57,562 bases of DNA, taken from CAZIVO01 sp964542765 (lineage in GTDB: Bacteria; Planctomycetota; UBA1135; UBA2386). The notes under the pieces were generated by a model. It was not told the origin of the DNA. It saw only the letters and a program-made list of their open reading frames with translations, and made no database searches. Position numbers and translations under genes: made by a program. Of the stretch, positions 26,326 to 34,481 are shown one piece after another. The stretch lies in the NCBI GenBank assembly GCA_964542765.1, contig CAZIVO010000008.1, forward strand, positions 1 to 57,562, given 5' to 3'. The stretch's first letter is position 1, and each line of letters opens with the position of its first letter.

Positions 26326-26388
26326 GCAGCGGAAGAATTCTGGAATCGATCAGTCGATTTCCCCTGACCACATACGAAAGAGCGATCC

Positions 26389-27978
26389 ATGGCAAAGCAG
26401 GGTCTATCACGAGCTCCGTTGTCCGCCGCACCGCAGGGTGTCGCGCCGCAGGGTGTTGCACCGCAGGGTGTCGCACCGCAGGGATCGCCGCCACCATCCG
26501 CGGCGATCAGTCCTGGAGGAGGAGGGAACCTCCCGAATGCCGGTCCTGGATATGATCTGGCACCGTGGAGACCGTCCGCTACTGACAAGTGGGATTGGGA
26601 CAAGGCGGCGCATCTTTTGCGTCGAGCCGGGTTCGGAGGCACGCCCGAGGAGATCGAAGCTGCGGTCGCGCTCGGGATGGATCGCACCGTCGATATCCTT
26701 GTGACCCCTTCGACCACGGGATTGCAGGAGTACGGTTCGCGTGTCTTGCCCCACGGCGAGGCCCTCAATCTGACCTACGATCTGAATGGTCAGCGTGCCC
26801 AGTGGCTCTACGAGATGGCTTACTCCTTCTATCCGCTGAAGGAGAAGATGGCTCTGTTCTGGCACGACCACTGGTCGGTGGGTATCGCCGCTGGAACCCA
26901 TGCGCCGCTTTTGAACCGGCACATCAATCTGTTCCGGCAGCACGGGTTGGGTAAATTCCGCAACATGGTGCTCGCGGTGACCAAGGACCCGGCCATGCTT
27001 CGCTGGCTCGACAACTATATCAACGGCCGCAAGGTCGGCGGTAAGCCGACATTGAATGAGAACTATGGCCGTGAGCTGCTCGAGCTCTACACCATGGGTG
27101 TCGACAATGGCTACACCCAAGACGATGTCGAAGAAGCCTCCAAGTGCCTGACCGGCTGGTCGATGCGCGGCTACAACAGCTTCTACTACAATCGTGGGTA
27201 TCACATCGCTGGTGCCAAGACGGTCCTCGGTAAGAAGATCAGCAACGGCAATTCAGGCAACCAAGGGATGCAAGACGCCTACGATCTGGTCGACGTGATT
27301 CTGGGTCGGCTTGAGCCTGCGGAATTCCTCTGCGACAAGATCTGGCGTTACTTCGTCAACGAGGCTCCTCCGCCGGCGACCTTGGCCCTGTTGGCCACGC
27401 GCTTCCGGCAGGATGGCTATGACATCCGTTCCTTGATGAATGCTGTCCTGCGCAGCAATATCTTCTATGCCAAGGGTTCACGGCGATCGCTGATCAAGAA
27501 TCCGGTGGAATACGTGGTGGGCAGCATCCGTAACACGGGGCTTACCCCGCTGGCTCGCTGGCGTCTTCTGGGTGCCAGGGTGGAAGCTGCCGGTTATCCG
27601 CTACTGCGCTATACCAGCCCCGCGGGCCTCGACGATGGGAAGGCGTGGATCGATACCGCTGCCCTCATCAGCCGGATGAACTGGACGAATGAGTTGACCC
27701 AGGTGTCGACCACGGCAGGCACTCAAAACCGCTTCAACTTTGGTCATGAAATCCTGCGGAAGAACCTGACGACGGACGTTCAGATCGTCGACCATTACCT
27801 GAGCATCCTCGTGGATGGCGACGCTCCGGCGAAGGTGAGGACGGACCTCATTGACTTCATGAACCGGATTGATTCCGGGCCACGGAAGTTCAGCATTTCC
27901 AATCAGAACATCGTCAACGGCAAGGTGCGTGGGCTTGTTCATCTAATCCAATCTCTGCCCGAGTATCAGATCAACTGA
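26389..27978 (+). CDS. DUF1800 family protein
   Basis: 529 residues of the DUF1800 family, unknown function, abundant in planctomycetes and usually paired with DUF1501 as here. Family segments include AAHLLRRAGFGGTPEEIEAA, KMALFWHDHWS, NENYGRELLELYTMGVDNGYTQDDVEEASKCLTGW and the C-terminal RGLVHLIQSLPEYQ. Instead of a signal peptide the N-terminus has four APQG(V/S) pentapeptides followed by a Pro/Gly-rich linker (residues 14-50). The partner gene starts 12 bases later and carries a Tat signal, so joint export of a complex is possible but unproven. Confidence 0.88.
   Translation: MAKQGLSRAPLSAAPQGVAPQGVAPQGVAPQGSPPPSAAISPGGGGNLPNAGPGYDLAPWRPSATDKWDWDKAAHLLRRAGFGGTPEEIEAAVALGMDRTVDILVTPSTTGLQEYGSRVLPHGEALNLTYDLNGQRAQWLYEMAYSFYPLKEKMALFWHDHWSVGIAAGTHAPLLNRHINLFRQHGLGKFRNMVLAVTKDPAMLRWLDNYINGRKVGGKPTLNENYGRELLELYTMGVDNGYTQDDVEEASKCLTGWSMRGYNSFYYNRGYHIAGAKTVLGKKISNGNSGNQGMQDAYDLVDVILGRLEPAEFLCDKIWRYFVNEAPPPATLALLATRFRQDGYDIRSLMNAVLRSNIFYAKGSRRSLIKNPVEYVVGSIRNTGLTPLARWRLLGARVEAAGYPLLRYTSPAGLDDGKAWIDTAALISRMNWTNELTQVSTTAGTQNRFNFGHEILRKNLTTDVQIVDHYLSILVDGDAPAKVRTDLIDFMNRIDSGPRKFSISNQNIVNGKVRGLVHLIQSLPEYQIN
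26428..26487 (+). repeat. 15-bp tandem repeat (APQGV), four units
   Basis: In-frame units at 26428-26442, 26443-26457, 26458-26472 and 26473-26487 (last one diverged), consensus GCACCGCAGGGTGTC. They encode the pentapeptide APQGV at the N-terminus of the DUF1800 protein. The near identity suggests recent slippage or expansion. Confidence 0.9.
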
Positions 27979-27990
27979 GAGGACACTGCG

Positions 27991-29292
27991 ATGAGTTCAA
28001 CGAGACGTGATTTTCTTGTCGGCGGTCTCTCGGCAGGTGCTGCGGTTCCTCTCCTGGGCGGTGGCGCACAGCTCGCTCCCAAGTGGATGCAGGCGGCCGC
28101 TGGCTCTGGACCGGGTGATCAGGTCACCGTGATCATTCAGCTCAGCGGAGGCTGGGACTGGATGAACCTGATGGTGCCGGCCGATGCCGGGGTCTACTAC
28201 AAGGCCCGTCCGAACACCGGGATCCCCAAGAACAAGACCCTGGGAAGGATCGACAACAAGACGGCAACGGCTACCTACTGGCATCCCGCCGTGCAGGCCT
28301 TCAAGGATCTGTATGGGCGTGGCGATCTGGCTTTGATCCAGAACGTTGGTTATCCCAAACCGAATCTGTCCCACTTCCGTTCCTACAAGAAGTGGCATTC
28401 GGCGGACCCGGCGGCGACCACGGTGTCGACGGGGTGGCTCGCGAACTGGCTAAAGAAGGGATACACGGGTGGTTTCTCGATCCCGGCACTGAATATTGAC
28501 CGCCGGTTGAACCCTGCGTTCGCGACGGCCCGCGTACCGGTCCTTCGGAGTCTCAGCACCTACAAGATCAACAGCGATACAAAGTCTCCATCGGGCCAGG
28601 ATAAGGCGCTTGAACTGCAACTCATGGAGTCGAATGCCGCAGTGTTGCGGCCGACCGCGGCTCCGACTTTGCAGTTCTTGACCAACTCGACGAAGGGTGC
28701 TTTCAGCGACAGTCGTACGCTGCCGGCGATCGGGGCGAACTACGTGCCCAAGGCTACTTATCCGTCGAATGCGGCCAGATTCACATCGGATCTTCAATTG
28801 GCGGCACGGCTCATTTCGGGAGGCCTCAAGAGCGATCTTTATTATCTGAATGTCGGTGGCTGGGATCACCACGCGAATCAGGTGCTCGCAAACGATTCGA
28901 CGCAGGGCAAGTTCGCAACCATGACCGGCTATCTGAGTGCGGGCATCAAGGCCTTCATCGATGACATGAAGGCTTGGGGCAAGGACAAGAACGTTGTCGT
29001 GATGGTGTTCAGCGAGTTCGGCCGCCGTGTTGGCCAGAATGGCTCGCTGGGTTGCGATCATGGCCATGGTGGTCTGGCTCTGATGGCTGGCACGCCGGTG
29101 ACCGGAGGGACCTACGGGAACTACCCTGATCTGTCCAAGGTGACGACGCCCTACTCGAGGTATTACCTGCCCTTCGACGGTCGCTCGACCGACTTCCGTA
29201 GCCTGTACGCGACCTTGCTGGAGAAGTGGATGGGCACGAAACACGGGCCGATCCTCGGTGGGAAATTCCCGCTCCTGGGCTGCTTGCCCTGA
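27991..29292 (+). CDS. DUF1501 family protein with Tat signal
   Basis: 433 residues. The N-terminus STRRDFLVGGLSAGAAVPLL is a twin-arginine (Tat) export signal. The mature protein belongs to DUF1501, which has an alkaline-phosphatase/sulfatase-like fold; QLSGGWDWMNLMVPADAG and NVGGWDHHANQ, FSEFGRRVGQNG and CDHGHGGLALM are the family metal-site-like segments. Substrate is unknown. Members of this pair are often encoded together and are frequent in planctomycetes. Tat export implies folding, perhaps with a metal cofactor, before translocation. Confidence 0.9.
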   Translation: MSSTRRDFLVGGLSAGAAVPLLGGGAQLAPKWMQAAAGSGPGDQVTVIIQLSGGWDWMNLMVPADAGVYYKARPNTGIPKNKTLGRIDNKTATATYWHPAVQAFKDLYGRGDLALIQNVGYPKPNLSHFRSYKKWHSADPAATTVSTGWLANWLKKGYTGGFSIPALNIDRRLNPAFATARVPVLRSLSTYKINSDTKSPSGQDKALELQLMESNAAVLRPTAAPTLQFLTNSTKGAFSDSRTLPAIGANYVPKATYPSNAARFTSDLQLAARLISGGLKSDLYYLNVGGWDHHANQVLANDSTQGKFATMTGYLSAGIKAFIDDMKAWGKDKNVVVMVFSEFGRRVGQNGSLGCDHGHGGLALMAGTPVTGGTYGNYPDLSKVTTPYSRYYLPFDGRSTDFRSLYATLLEKWMGTKHGPILGGKFPLLGCLP

Positions 29293-29348
29293 GCGGAGGT
29301 GGATGATCGAGCGTCGGCCTGTTGCCGACGCTCGCGTTCGAGCGGAGC

Positions 29349-30131
29349 ATGGTGGCCTTACCCTTGGATGTTCCGTTGTGGTGGTTCATCACCGCCTTGT
29401 CGCTGGCGGCCTTGATCTTGGGGATCGCCAAGTCCGGCTTCGGCGGAGGCTTGGGAATTATTGCTGTGCCTCTGGTCGCCTCCTGCCTGCGCGTTGATCA
29501 CGCCGTCGGCGTCATGTTGCCGATCCTGATCGCGGCTGATCTGGTCGCGGCGTGGCAGCACCGCCAGCACTGGTCACGGCGCCATGTTCGCGACACGGTC
29601 ATCGGTGCCCTGTTCGGGATCATAGTGGGGACCTGGGCTCTCTGGTCCATGCAGGCCGCCGGGCATCTGATCCCGATGCTCAATGGCGTGATCGGTGGCA
29701 TCTGCTTGTTCTTCGTCTTCTTGCAGATCTGGAGATTACGCGGCGGCTGGGTTCCGCGTCTTCCGGATAACTCGACGGCGGCGGTCTCGTCGGGGTTCTT
29801 GTGTGGAGTCGTATCGACCGTCTCCCACTCGGCGGGCCCGATCATGTCCGTGTTCCTGCTCGAGCACGGAATGGCCAAAAGGGTTCTGGTGGCAACCCTG
29901 GTGATCTTCTTCTTTGTGGTCAATCTGGCGAAGATCCCGACCTACGGTTGCTTGGGACTGATCACGGTCGAGACCCTGAAGACCTCGTTGATCTTCTTCC
30001 CACTGGTGCCCATCGGCGCGTTGGTGGGCTTGTGGATGCATCGACGGATCCAGGAAGGACCCTTCGTCGCCATCATGTATGTGGGTGCAGCCGCGGCTGG
30101 TGCCCACATGATTTACAAGGCTCTGGCCTGA
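29349..30131 (+). CDS. TauE/SafE-type sulfite exporter family permease
   Basis: 260 residues, about eight hydrophobic helices. Family hallmarks are GIAKSGFGGGLGIIAVPLVA in the first half and SGFLCGVVSTVSHSAGPIM in the second, the internal repeat of TauE/SafE permeases that move sulfite or organosulfonates. The substrate here is not known. Sulfatases elsewhere in the window make sulfur anion traffic plausible but do not prove it. I chose the ATG at 29349; an in-frame TTG at 29322 is possible. It converges on clpP with 42 bases between the stops. Confidence 0.85.
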   Translation: MVALPLDVPLWWFITALSLAALILGIAKSGFGGGLGIIAVPLVASCLRVDHAVGVMLPILIAADLVAAWQHRQHWSRRHVRDTVIGALFGIIVGTWALWSMQAAGHLIPMLNGVIGGICLFFVFLQIWRLRGGWVPRLPDNSTAAVSSGFLCGVVSTVSHSAGPIMSVFLLEHGMAKRVLVATLVIFFFVVNLAKIPTYGCLGLITVETLKTSLIFFPLVPIGALVGLWMHRRIQEGPFVAIMYVGAAAAGAHMIYKALA

Positions 30132-30173
30132 GTTGTGAGGCCGGTCAATGATGCGATGCAGGAGCGAGTCCTG

Positions 30174-30797
30174 TCATTCGGGCATATCGGCGTGTGAACC
30201 GATGACCTTATCGACAAGTCCGTACTCGCAGGCTTCGTTAGCGTTCAACCAGAAATCACGCTTGATGCTATCGAGAAGGATCTCGGGGTCCTTGCCGGTA
30301 GCAGTGGCGATGATCTGTCCGTAGCGCTGACGCAGCTTGATGACTTCTTGTGCCGTGATGTCGAGGTCGGATGCTGTTCCGTAACCCGTTGTTGAGGGTT
30401 GATGAATCATGAATCGGCTCTCGGGCAGGCTGAATCGCCTTCCCTTTTCAGCGGCGAGTTGGAGCAGGATTCCTGCCGAGGCGCAGAGTCCGTTGACTAC
30501 CGTATAGATCGGCGGCCGGACGAAGCGAAGCATGTCGTAGATAGCAAAGCCTGAGTCAGCACTACCGCCAGGGGAATTGATCATCACCTTGATTGCGCGC
30601 TCAGGGTCCATCTGTTCCATGGCCAGGAGTCGGGACATGCAATCGCGGGCCATCTTGTCGGTGACAGGTCCTGCCAGCAAGATTGTCCGCGCCTTGAGCA
30701 GATATCGCTCAAGGTGTGCGTCGTTCCGGGTGGTCGCTTCCTCCGCAGCATCGTCATCATCGATTCGTGGGAAGCCGTCGGTGTTCGAGATCTCCAT
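30174..30797 (-). CDS. clpP: ATP-dependent Clp protease proteolytic subunit
   Basis: 207-residue ClpP-family serine protease. The catalytic triad is S107 (GLCASAG), H132 (FMIHQPS) and D181 (RDFWLNANEA), with the NSPGGSADSG oxyanion strand. The Ser motif GLCASAG differs from the common GQAASMG and points to one of the divergent ClpP paralogues found in bacteria with several copies. The start is the ATG at 30797, with AAGGAAAGGAT upstream; the frame extends to 30947 without support. The acidic N-terminal arm (DDDDAAEE) is longer than in E. coli. No clpX or tig gene is adjacent. Confidence 0.93.
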   Translation of the reverse strand: MEISNTDGFPRIDDDDAAEEATTRNDAHLERYLLKARTILLAGPVTDKMARDCMSRLLAMEQMDPERAIKVMINSPGGSADSGFAIYDMLRFVRPPIYTVVNGLCASAGILLQLAAEKGRRFSLPESRFMIHQPSTTGYGTASDLDITAQEVIKLRQRYGQIIATATGKDPEILLDSIKRDFWLNANEACEYGLVDKVIGSHADMPE

Positions 30798-31350
30798 CTT
30801 CAGGATCCTTTCCTTATTCCTGTCTGCTTCGGCTCCCCTCTCTCGTGAATTGAGTGGATTGCACGAATACCGAAAAATTCGCTGTAGCGTGGATAGCTTG
30901 TCTTCGGCAGATAAACAAGACGCTGGCTGGACGATGCCCGGATCCATTCAAAAAACGCTTGCCTGCCCTTGCGGACCAAGGCCGGCAGGGATAGCCTGAT
31001 TTCATCGCTGGGGAGGGCAACTCCTGTTGCCGGTCCCGCGATCTACTGCTTCCGGCCGGCCCTTGTTTCAGGCTTGATGGCAGTGGCACGGGAGGGCGTT
31101 CTAGAGTTGCAGGTCCTCGGCTGAGGGCATTTCACTTTGCTCGGCTGGGGTGATTCCGGCAACTCAGAAGCCTTCACGACACGCCTTCCACAGACGTGGG
31201 GGGTGACACCACAAGGTGTTCGCAGATGGGAGTTCCGCCCGTCAGGGCGAAGGTTTCGAGGCTCTTTGAGTGTCGATCCGATGCAAAAAGACCCAAGAAT
31301 GGGCGTGATCAATCCGATTGCTTGCCCGCGATGAAAACGGAAGTGACCCG
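30798..31350. promoter_or_regulatory. clpP-rho divergent intergenic region
   Basis: 553 bases without a supported gene. On the minus strand a candidate clpP promoter has -35 TTGTTT (30918-30913), 17-base spacer, -10 TATCCA (30895-30890). On the plus side short stem-loops precede rho: ACACC/GGTGT with loop ACAA (31206-31219) and CGCCC/GGGCG with loop GTCA (31236-31249). A structured rho leader would fit the known autoregulation of rho in other bacteria, but here it is inference. Small open frames inside show no family similarity. Confidence 0.4.
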
Positions 31351-32652
31351 ATGAGTAACACGGGAGTTGACCCGATGAGTGATAAGGAGAGCCCTCGCGG
31401 AGGAGGATCTGGAGGCGGTGGAGGCGGCGGTGGCCAGAAACGTTGGCGGAATCGCCGGCGTCGTCGCAGGACCAGGAAAGATCCGGACTTCATCCCGGAA
31501 GTCGAAGGTGAAACCGAGGAGGTTTCCGGCGTCCTTGGCCTCCAGCGGGATGGTTCGGGATGGCTGCGACAGGTCAAGAACAGCTATGTCCCGGCAGAAG
31601 AGCCGGACATGGATGTGCACGTTCCTCCTGGCCTGATCCGACAGTTCAAGTTGCTCGAAGGCAGCGAGATCGCTGGTTCTGCCGGAGTCCCCAGTCGTGG
31701 CGCACAACGGATGACCTTGGTGACGGTGGAGAAGGTGGATGGCATGGATCCTGAAGAGTCCATGACCCGCGCCTTCTTCAAAGACCTCACCGTCATCGAC
31801 CCCGAGCCGCAGTTTGTTCTAGAGCCTGGTGATGGTGATGGCGATATGAGTCTGCGGATCGTGGATCTTCTGTGCCCGGTTGGCCGGGGTCAGCGGGGCC
31901 TGATCGTCGCACCGCCTCGCTCGGGCAAGACGGTGCTCATGCAGAAGATCTGCAACTCGATCGCCAGCCGTTATCCCGAGACTTACGTGATTGTCTTGCT
32001 GGTCGATGAGCGTCCCGAGGAAGCAACGGGATGGCGCCGTTCAGTCGCCGGTGAAAGGCGAGAAGTGCTGGTATCGACTCTTGATGAGGGGCCGAAACAT
32101 CACATTCGAGTCGGCGAGATGGCGCTGAAGCGGGCGCAGCGCCTGGTGGAGAGCGGCAAGGATGTCGTGATTTTGCTCGATTCTATCACCCGCCTGACCC
32201 GGGCCTATAACTCGGATATGGGTGGGCGAGGTGGTCACACCATGTCGGGTGGCATCGGTGCAAAGGTGATTGAATACCCCAAGAAATTCTTTGGGGCGGC
32301 CCGGAATTGCGAGGAAGGCGGTTCGCTGACGATCCTCGCGACTACCTTGGTCGATACCGGATCGCGTATGGATCAGGTGATCTTTGAAGAGTTCAAGGGC
32401 ACCGGCAACATGGAACTTGTATTGAACCGGCAGCTTGCCGAGCGCAGGATTTATCCTGCGATCGACATCGAATTGTCGGGGACCCGCAAGGAGGAGTTAT
32501 TGCTGACGCCTGACTTTGTCGAGCGTCTCTACACCTTGCGCAGGGTGCTTGCGCGGATGTCACCGCTGGATGCCATGCCCTTGCTCATCGATAGACTCAT
32601 GAAAACAGATAGCAACGGGGACTTCCTCGACTCCTTCCGTGTGGATGAGTGA
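31351..32652 (+). CDS. rho: Transcription termination factor Rho
   Basis: 433-residue hexameric RNA helicase that ends transcripts. N-terminal Gly/Arg-rich extension (GGGGGGGG then RWRNRRRRRRTRK, about residues 18-42), an RNA-binding cold-shock fold (GVLGLQRDGSGWLR, VPPGLIRQFKL), and the RecA-like core with Walker A APPRSGKTVLMQ, Walker B VVILLDSITRLTRAYN, the R-loop/Q-loop segment GGIGAKVIEYPKKFFGAARN and GTGNMELVLNRQLAERRIYPAID. Walker A has RS where most Rho proteins have KA. Two consecutive start sites (31351 and 31375) are each preceded by a similar ribosome site; both may be used. Confidence 0.96.
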   Translation: MSNTGVDPMSDKESPRGGGSGGGGGGGGQKRWRNRRRRRRTRKDPDFIPEVEGETEEVSGVLGLQRDGSGWLRQVKNSYVPAEEPDMDVHVPPGLIRQFKLLEGSEIAGSAGVPSRGAQRMTLVTVEKVDGMDPEESMTRAFFKDLTVIDPEPQFVLEPGDGDGDMSLRIVDLLCPVGRGQRGLIVAPPRSGKTVLMQKICNSIASRYPETYVIVLLVDERPEEATGWRRSVAGERREVLVSTLDEGPKHHIRVGEMALKRAQRLVESGKDVVILLDSITRLTRAYNSDMGGRGGHTMSGGIGAKVIEYPKKFFGAARNCEEGGSLTILATTLVDTGSRMDQVIFEEFKGTGNMELVLNRQLAERRIYPAIDIELSGTRKEELLLTPDFVERLYTLRRVLARMSPLDAMPLLIDRLMKTDSNGDFLDSFRVDE

Positions 32653-32796
32653 CTTGTCGCCTTGTTTTTGGATTGATCTTGTCAAGAGTCCCGATTGCGG
32701 GGCTGGACCGTTGATGTGTTCTGTGCGCACTCACTTTTGCAAGGAGTTCCGGGCTGTGCTTGCTCGTTCCGGACCAATGCAGGACGTCTATGACTC

Positions 32797-33744
32797 ATGA
32801 TCGAAGTTGAGAAGCTAGAAAAGAATTATGGTCCCGCTCGTGCTCTGAAGGGGATTTCCTTCGATGTGCAGCGAGGCGATGTGCTCGGTTTTCTCGGCCC
32901 TAACGGCGCGGGTAAATCAACCACGATGAAGGTCCTGTCCGGCTACTTGTTGCCGACAGGTGGCCGTGCGTCGATCGATAACCTGGATGTGGTCAAGGAT
33001 TCGCTCGAAGTACGTCGCCGTATAGGCTACTTGCCCGAGTCGACGCCTCTCTACACCGAGATGCTGGTGCTGGACTACTTACGGTTCGTTGGGCGGATTC
33101 GTGGTGTGACAGCCAACCGGCTGAAGACGGCGGTCGATCGGGTCGTCGATCTTTGTGGCCTCCGTGCGGTGACCGGCAAGAACATCTTGGAATTGTCCAA
33201 GGGCTACAAGCAGCGAGTGGGCCTGGCGCAAGCCATGATTCATGAGCCGGATGTCTTGATTCTCGATGAGCCGACTTCGGGCCTCGACCCGAATCAGATT
33301 GTCGAAGTTCGTAGCCTGATCATGCGCTTGGGCGAACAGCACACGGTGATCTTGTCGACTCACTACCTGCAGGAGGTGGAGGCTTCCTGTTCGCGTGTGA
33401 TCATCGTCAGCCAAGGTGAGATCGTGGCTGATGACACGTGTGCGAATCTGGTCTCCGATGTGTCGGTAGGCACTGTTCAGGCGCGGATCAGCGGGGCTGG
33501 AGAACAGGTCAGTCAAGGGATCACGGCGTCCGTGCCGGGAGCGACGATCGAGGAGATCGGTCGGGAGGGCGATTATGGCTGTTATCGAATCTCAGGACTC
33601 GATGAGTCCGCGCAAGCAGGACTGGCCGAGGTGGTGGTTCGCAATGGTTGGTCTCTTGCCGAGATCAAGCCCGAGCGGGCGAGCCTGGAAGATGTTTTCC
33701 GGAAGCTGACGCTCGAAGCGAGCAGGAGGGCTGGCGATGCGTGA
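32797..33744 (+). CDS. ABC transporter ATP-binding protein (GldA/CcmA-like)
   Basis: 315-residue ATPase. Walker A GPNGAGKST, Q-loop region RRIGYLPESTPLYTEM, signature LSKGYKQRVGLAQAM, Walker B VLILDEPTSGLDP and switch His (ILSTHYLQEVE) are all present. A C-terminal extension of about 95 residues follows the nucleotide domain. The pattern matches GldA-type ATPases that work with the permease and GldG-like genes downstream. It overlaps the permease gene by 8 bases. Confidence 0.92.
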   Translation: MIEVEKLEKNYGPARALKGISFDVQRGDVLGFLGPNGAGKSTTMKVLSGYLLPTGGRASIDNLDVVKDSLEVRRRIGYLPESTPLYTEMLVLDYLRFVGRIRGVTANRLKTAVDRVVDLCGLRAVTGKNILELSKGYKQRVGLAQAMIHEPDVLILDEPTSGLDPNQIVEVRSLIMRLGEQHTVILSTHYLQEVEASCSRVIIVSQGEIVADDTCANLVSDVSVGTVQARISGAGEQVSQGITASVPGATIEEIGREGDYGCYRISGLDESAQAGLAEVVVRNGWSLAEIKPERASLEDVFRKLTLEASRRAGDA

Positions 33745-34477
33745 AGCGATCATCATCATGCGCAGGGAGTTGCAGAGCTATTTCCTGTCGCCGATTGCAT
33801 ATGTGTTCGGCGGGCTCTTTTTGGGTTTCATGACCATCTACACGGTCGAGTTTGGTGGGATTCTCAACCACGGTAGCCAGGCGGGAATGCAGGGTTTCTT
33901 TGGTTTGCTTCCCTTCGTCTTCGTGGTGTTCATCGCTGCCTTGACGATGCGGTTGTGGGCCGAGGAGCGTAAACTCGGGACTCTCGAGTTACTCATGACC
34001 TTCCCGGTCACGACGGGTCAGATCATTGCCGGAAAGTTCCTGGCGGGTCTGGCTTATCTGGCACTGGTTCTTTTGTTGACTCTGGGGATTCCCATCGTGA
34101 TGTCAGCGCATGGCAATCTCGACTGGGGACCGGTGTTTTGTGCATACATAGGCAGTCTGCTGATGGCGTCGGCTTATCTGTCGGTAGGGATGTTTGCTTC
34201 GAGCATCACTCGCGATCAGATCATTGCTCTGTTGTTTGCCTTTGTGGTGTTGCTGGCTCTTTATCTGATGGGCAATCCGAGCTTTCTGACGATTTTGGAG
34301 GGAGTCCTCCCCTCATGGTTGGTCAGTATTTTGGGTGGAATCAGCACCTTCAAGTACTTCGGAAGTATCGCCAGAGGCGTCCTGGATACTCGGGATCTCG
34401 TCTACTACGCGTGCTTCACAGGTTTCTTCCTCTATGCGAATGCTCTGGTGCTTCAGGGCCGCCGGCTAAAGGGGTGA
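33737..34477 (+). CDS. ABC transporter permease (GldF-like)
   Basis: 246 residues with about six membrane helices. It starts with the cytoplasmic MRREL segment (REAIIIMRRELQSYFLSPI) and has EERKLGTLELLMTFPVTTGQIIAGKFLAG, typical of ABC-2 permeases of the GldF/NosY type. It overlaps the ATPase gene and is 4 bases from the GldG-like gene, so the three form one unit. Confidence 0.9.
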   Translation: MREAIIIMRRELQSYFLSPIAYVFGGLFLGFMTIYTVEFGGILNHGSQAGMQGFFGLLPFVFVVFIAALTMRLWAEERKLGTLELLMTFPVTTGQIIAGKFLAGLAYLALVLLLTLGIPIVMSAHGNLDWGPVFCAYIGSLLMASAYLSVGMFASSITRDQIIALLFAFVVLLALYLMGNPSFLTILEGVLPSWLVSILGGISTFKYFGSIARGVLDTRDLVYYACFTGFFLYANALVLQGRRLKG

Positions 34478-34481
34478 TGTC

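Noticed and set aside
26428..26487. Possible iteron or CRISPR repeats
   Set aside because: The 15-bp units are in frame and code for APQGV; no spacer or origin features are present.
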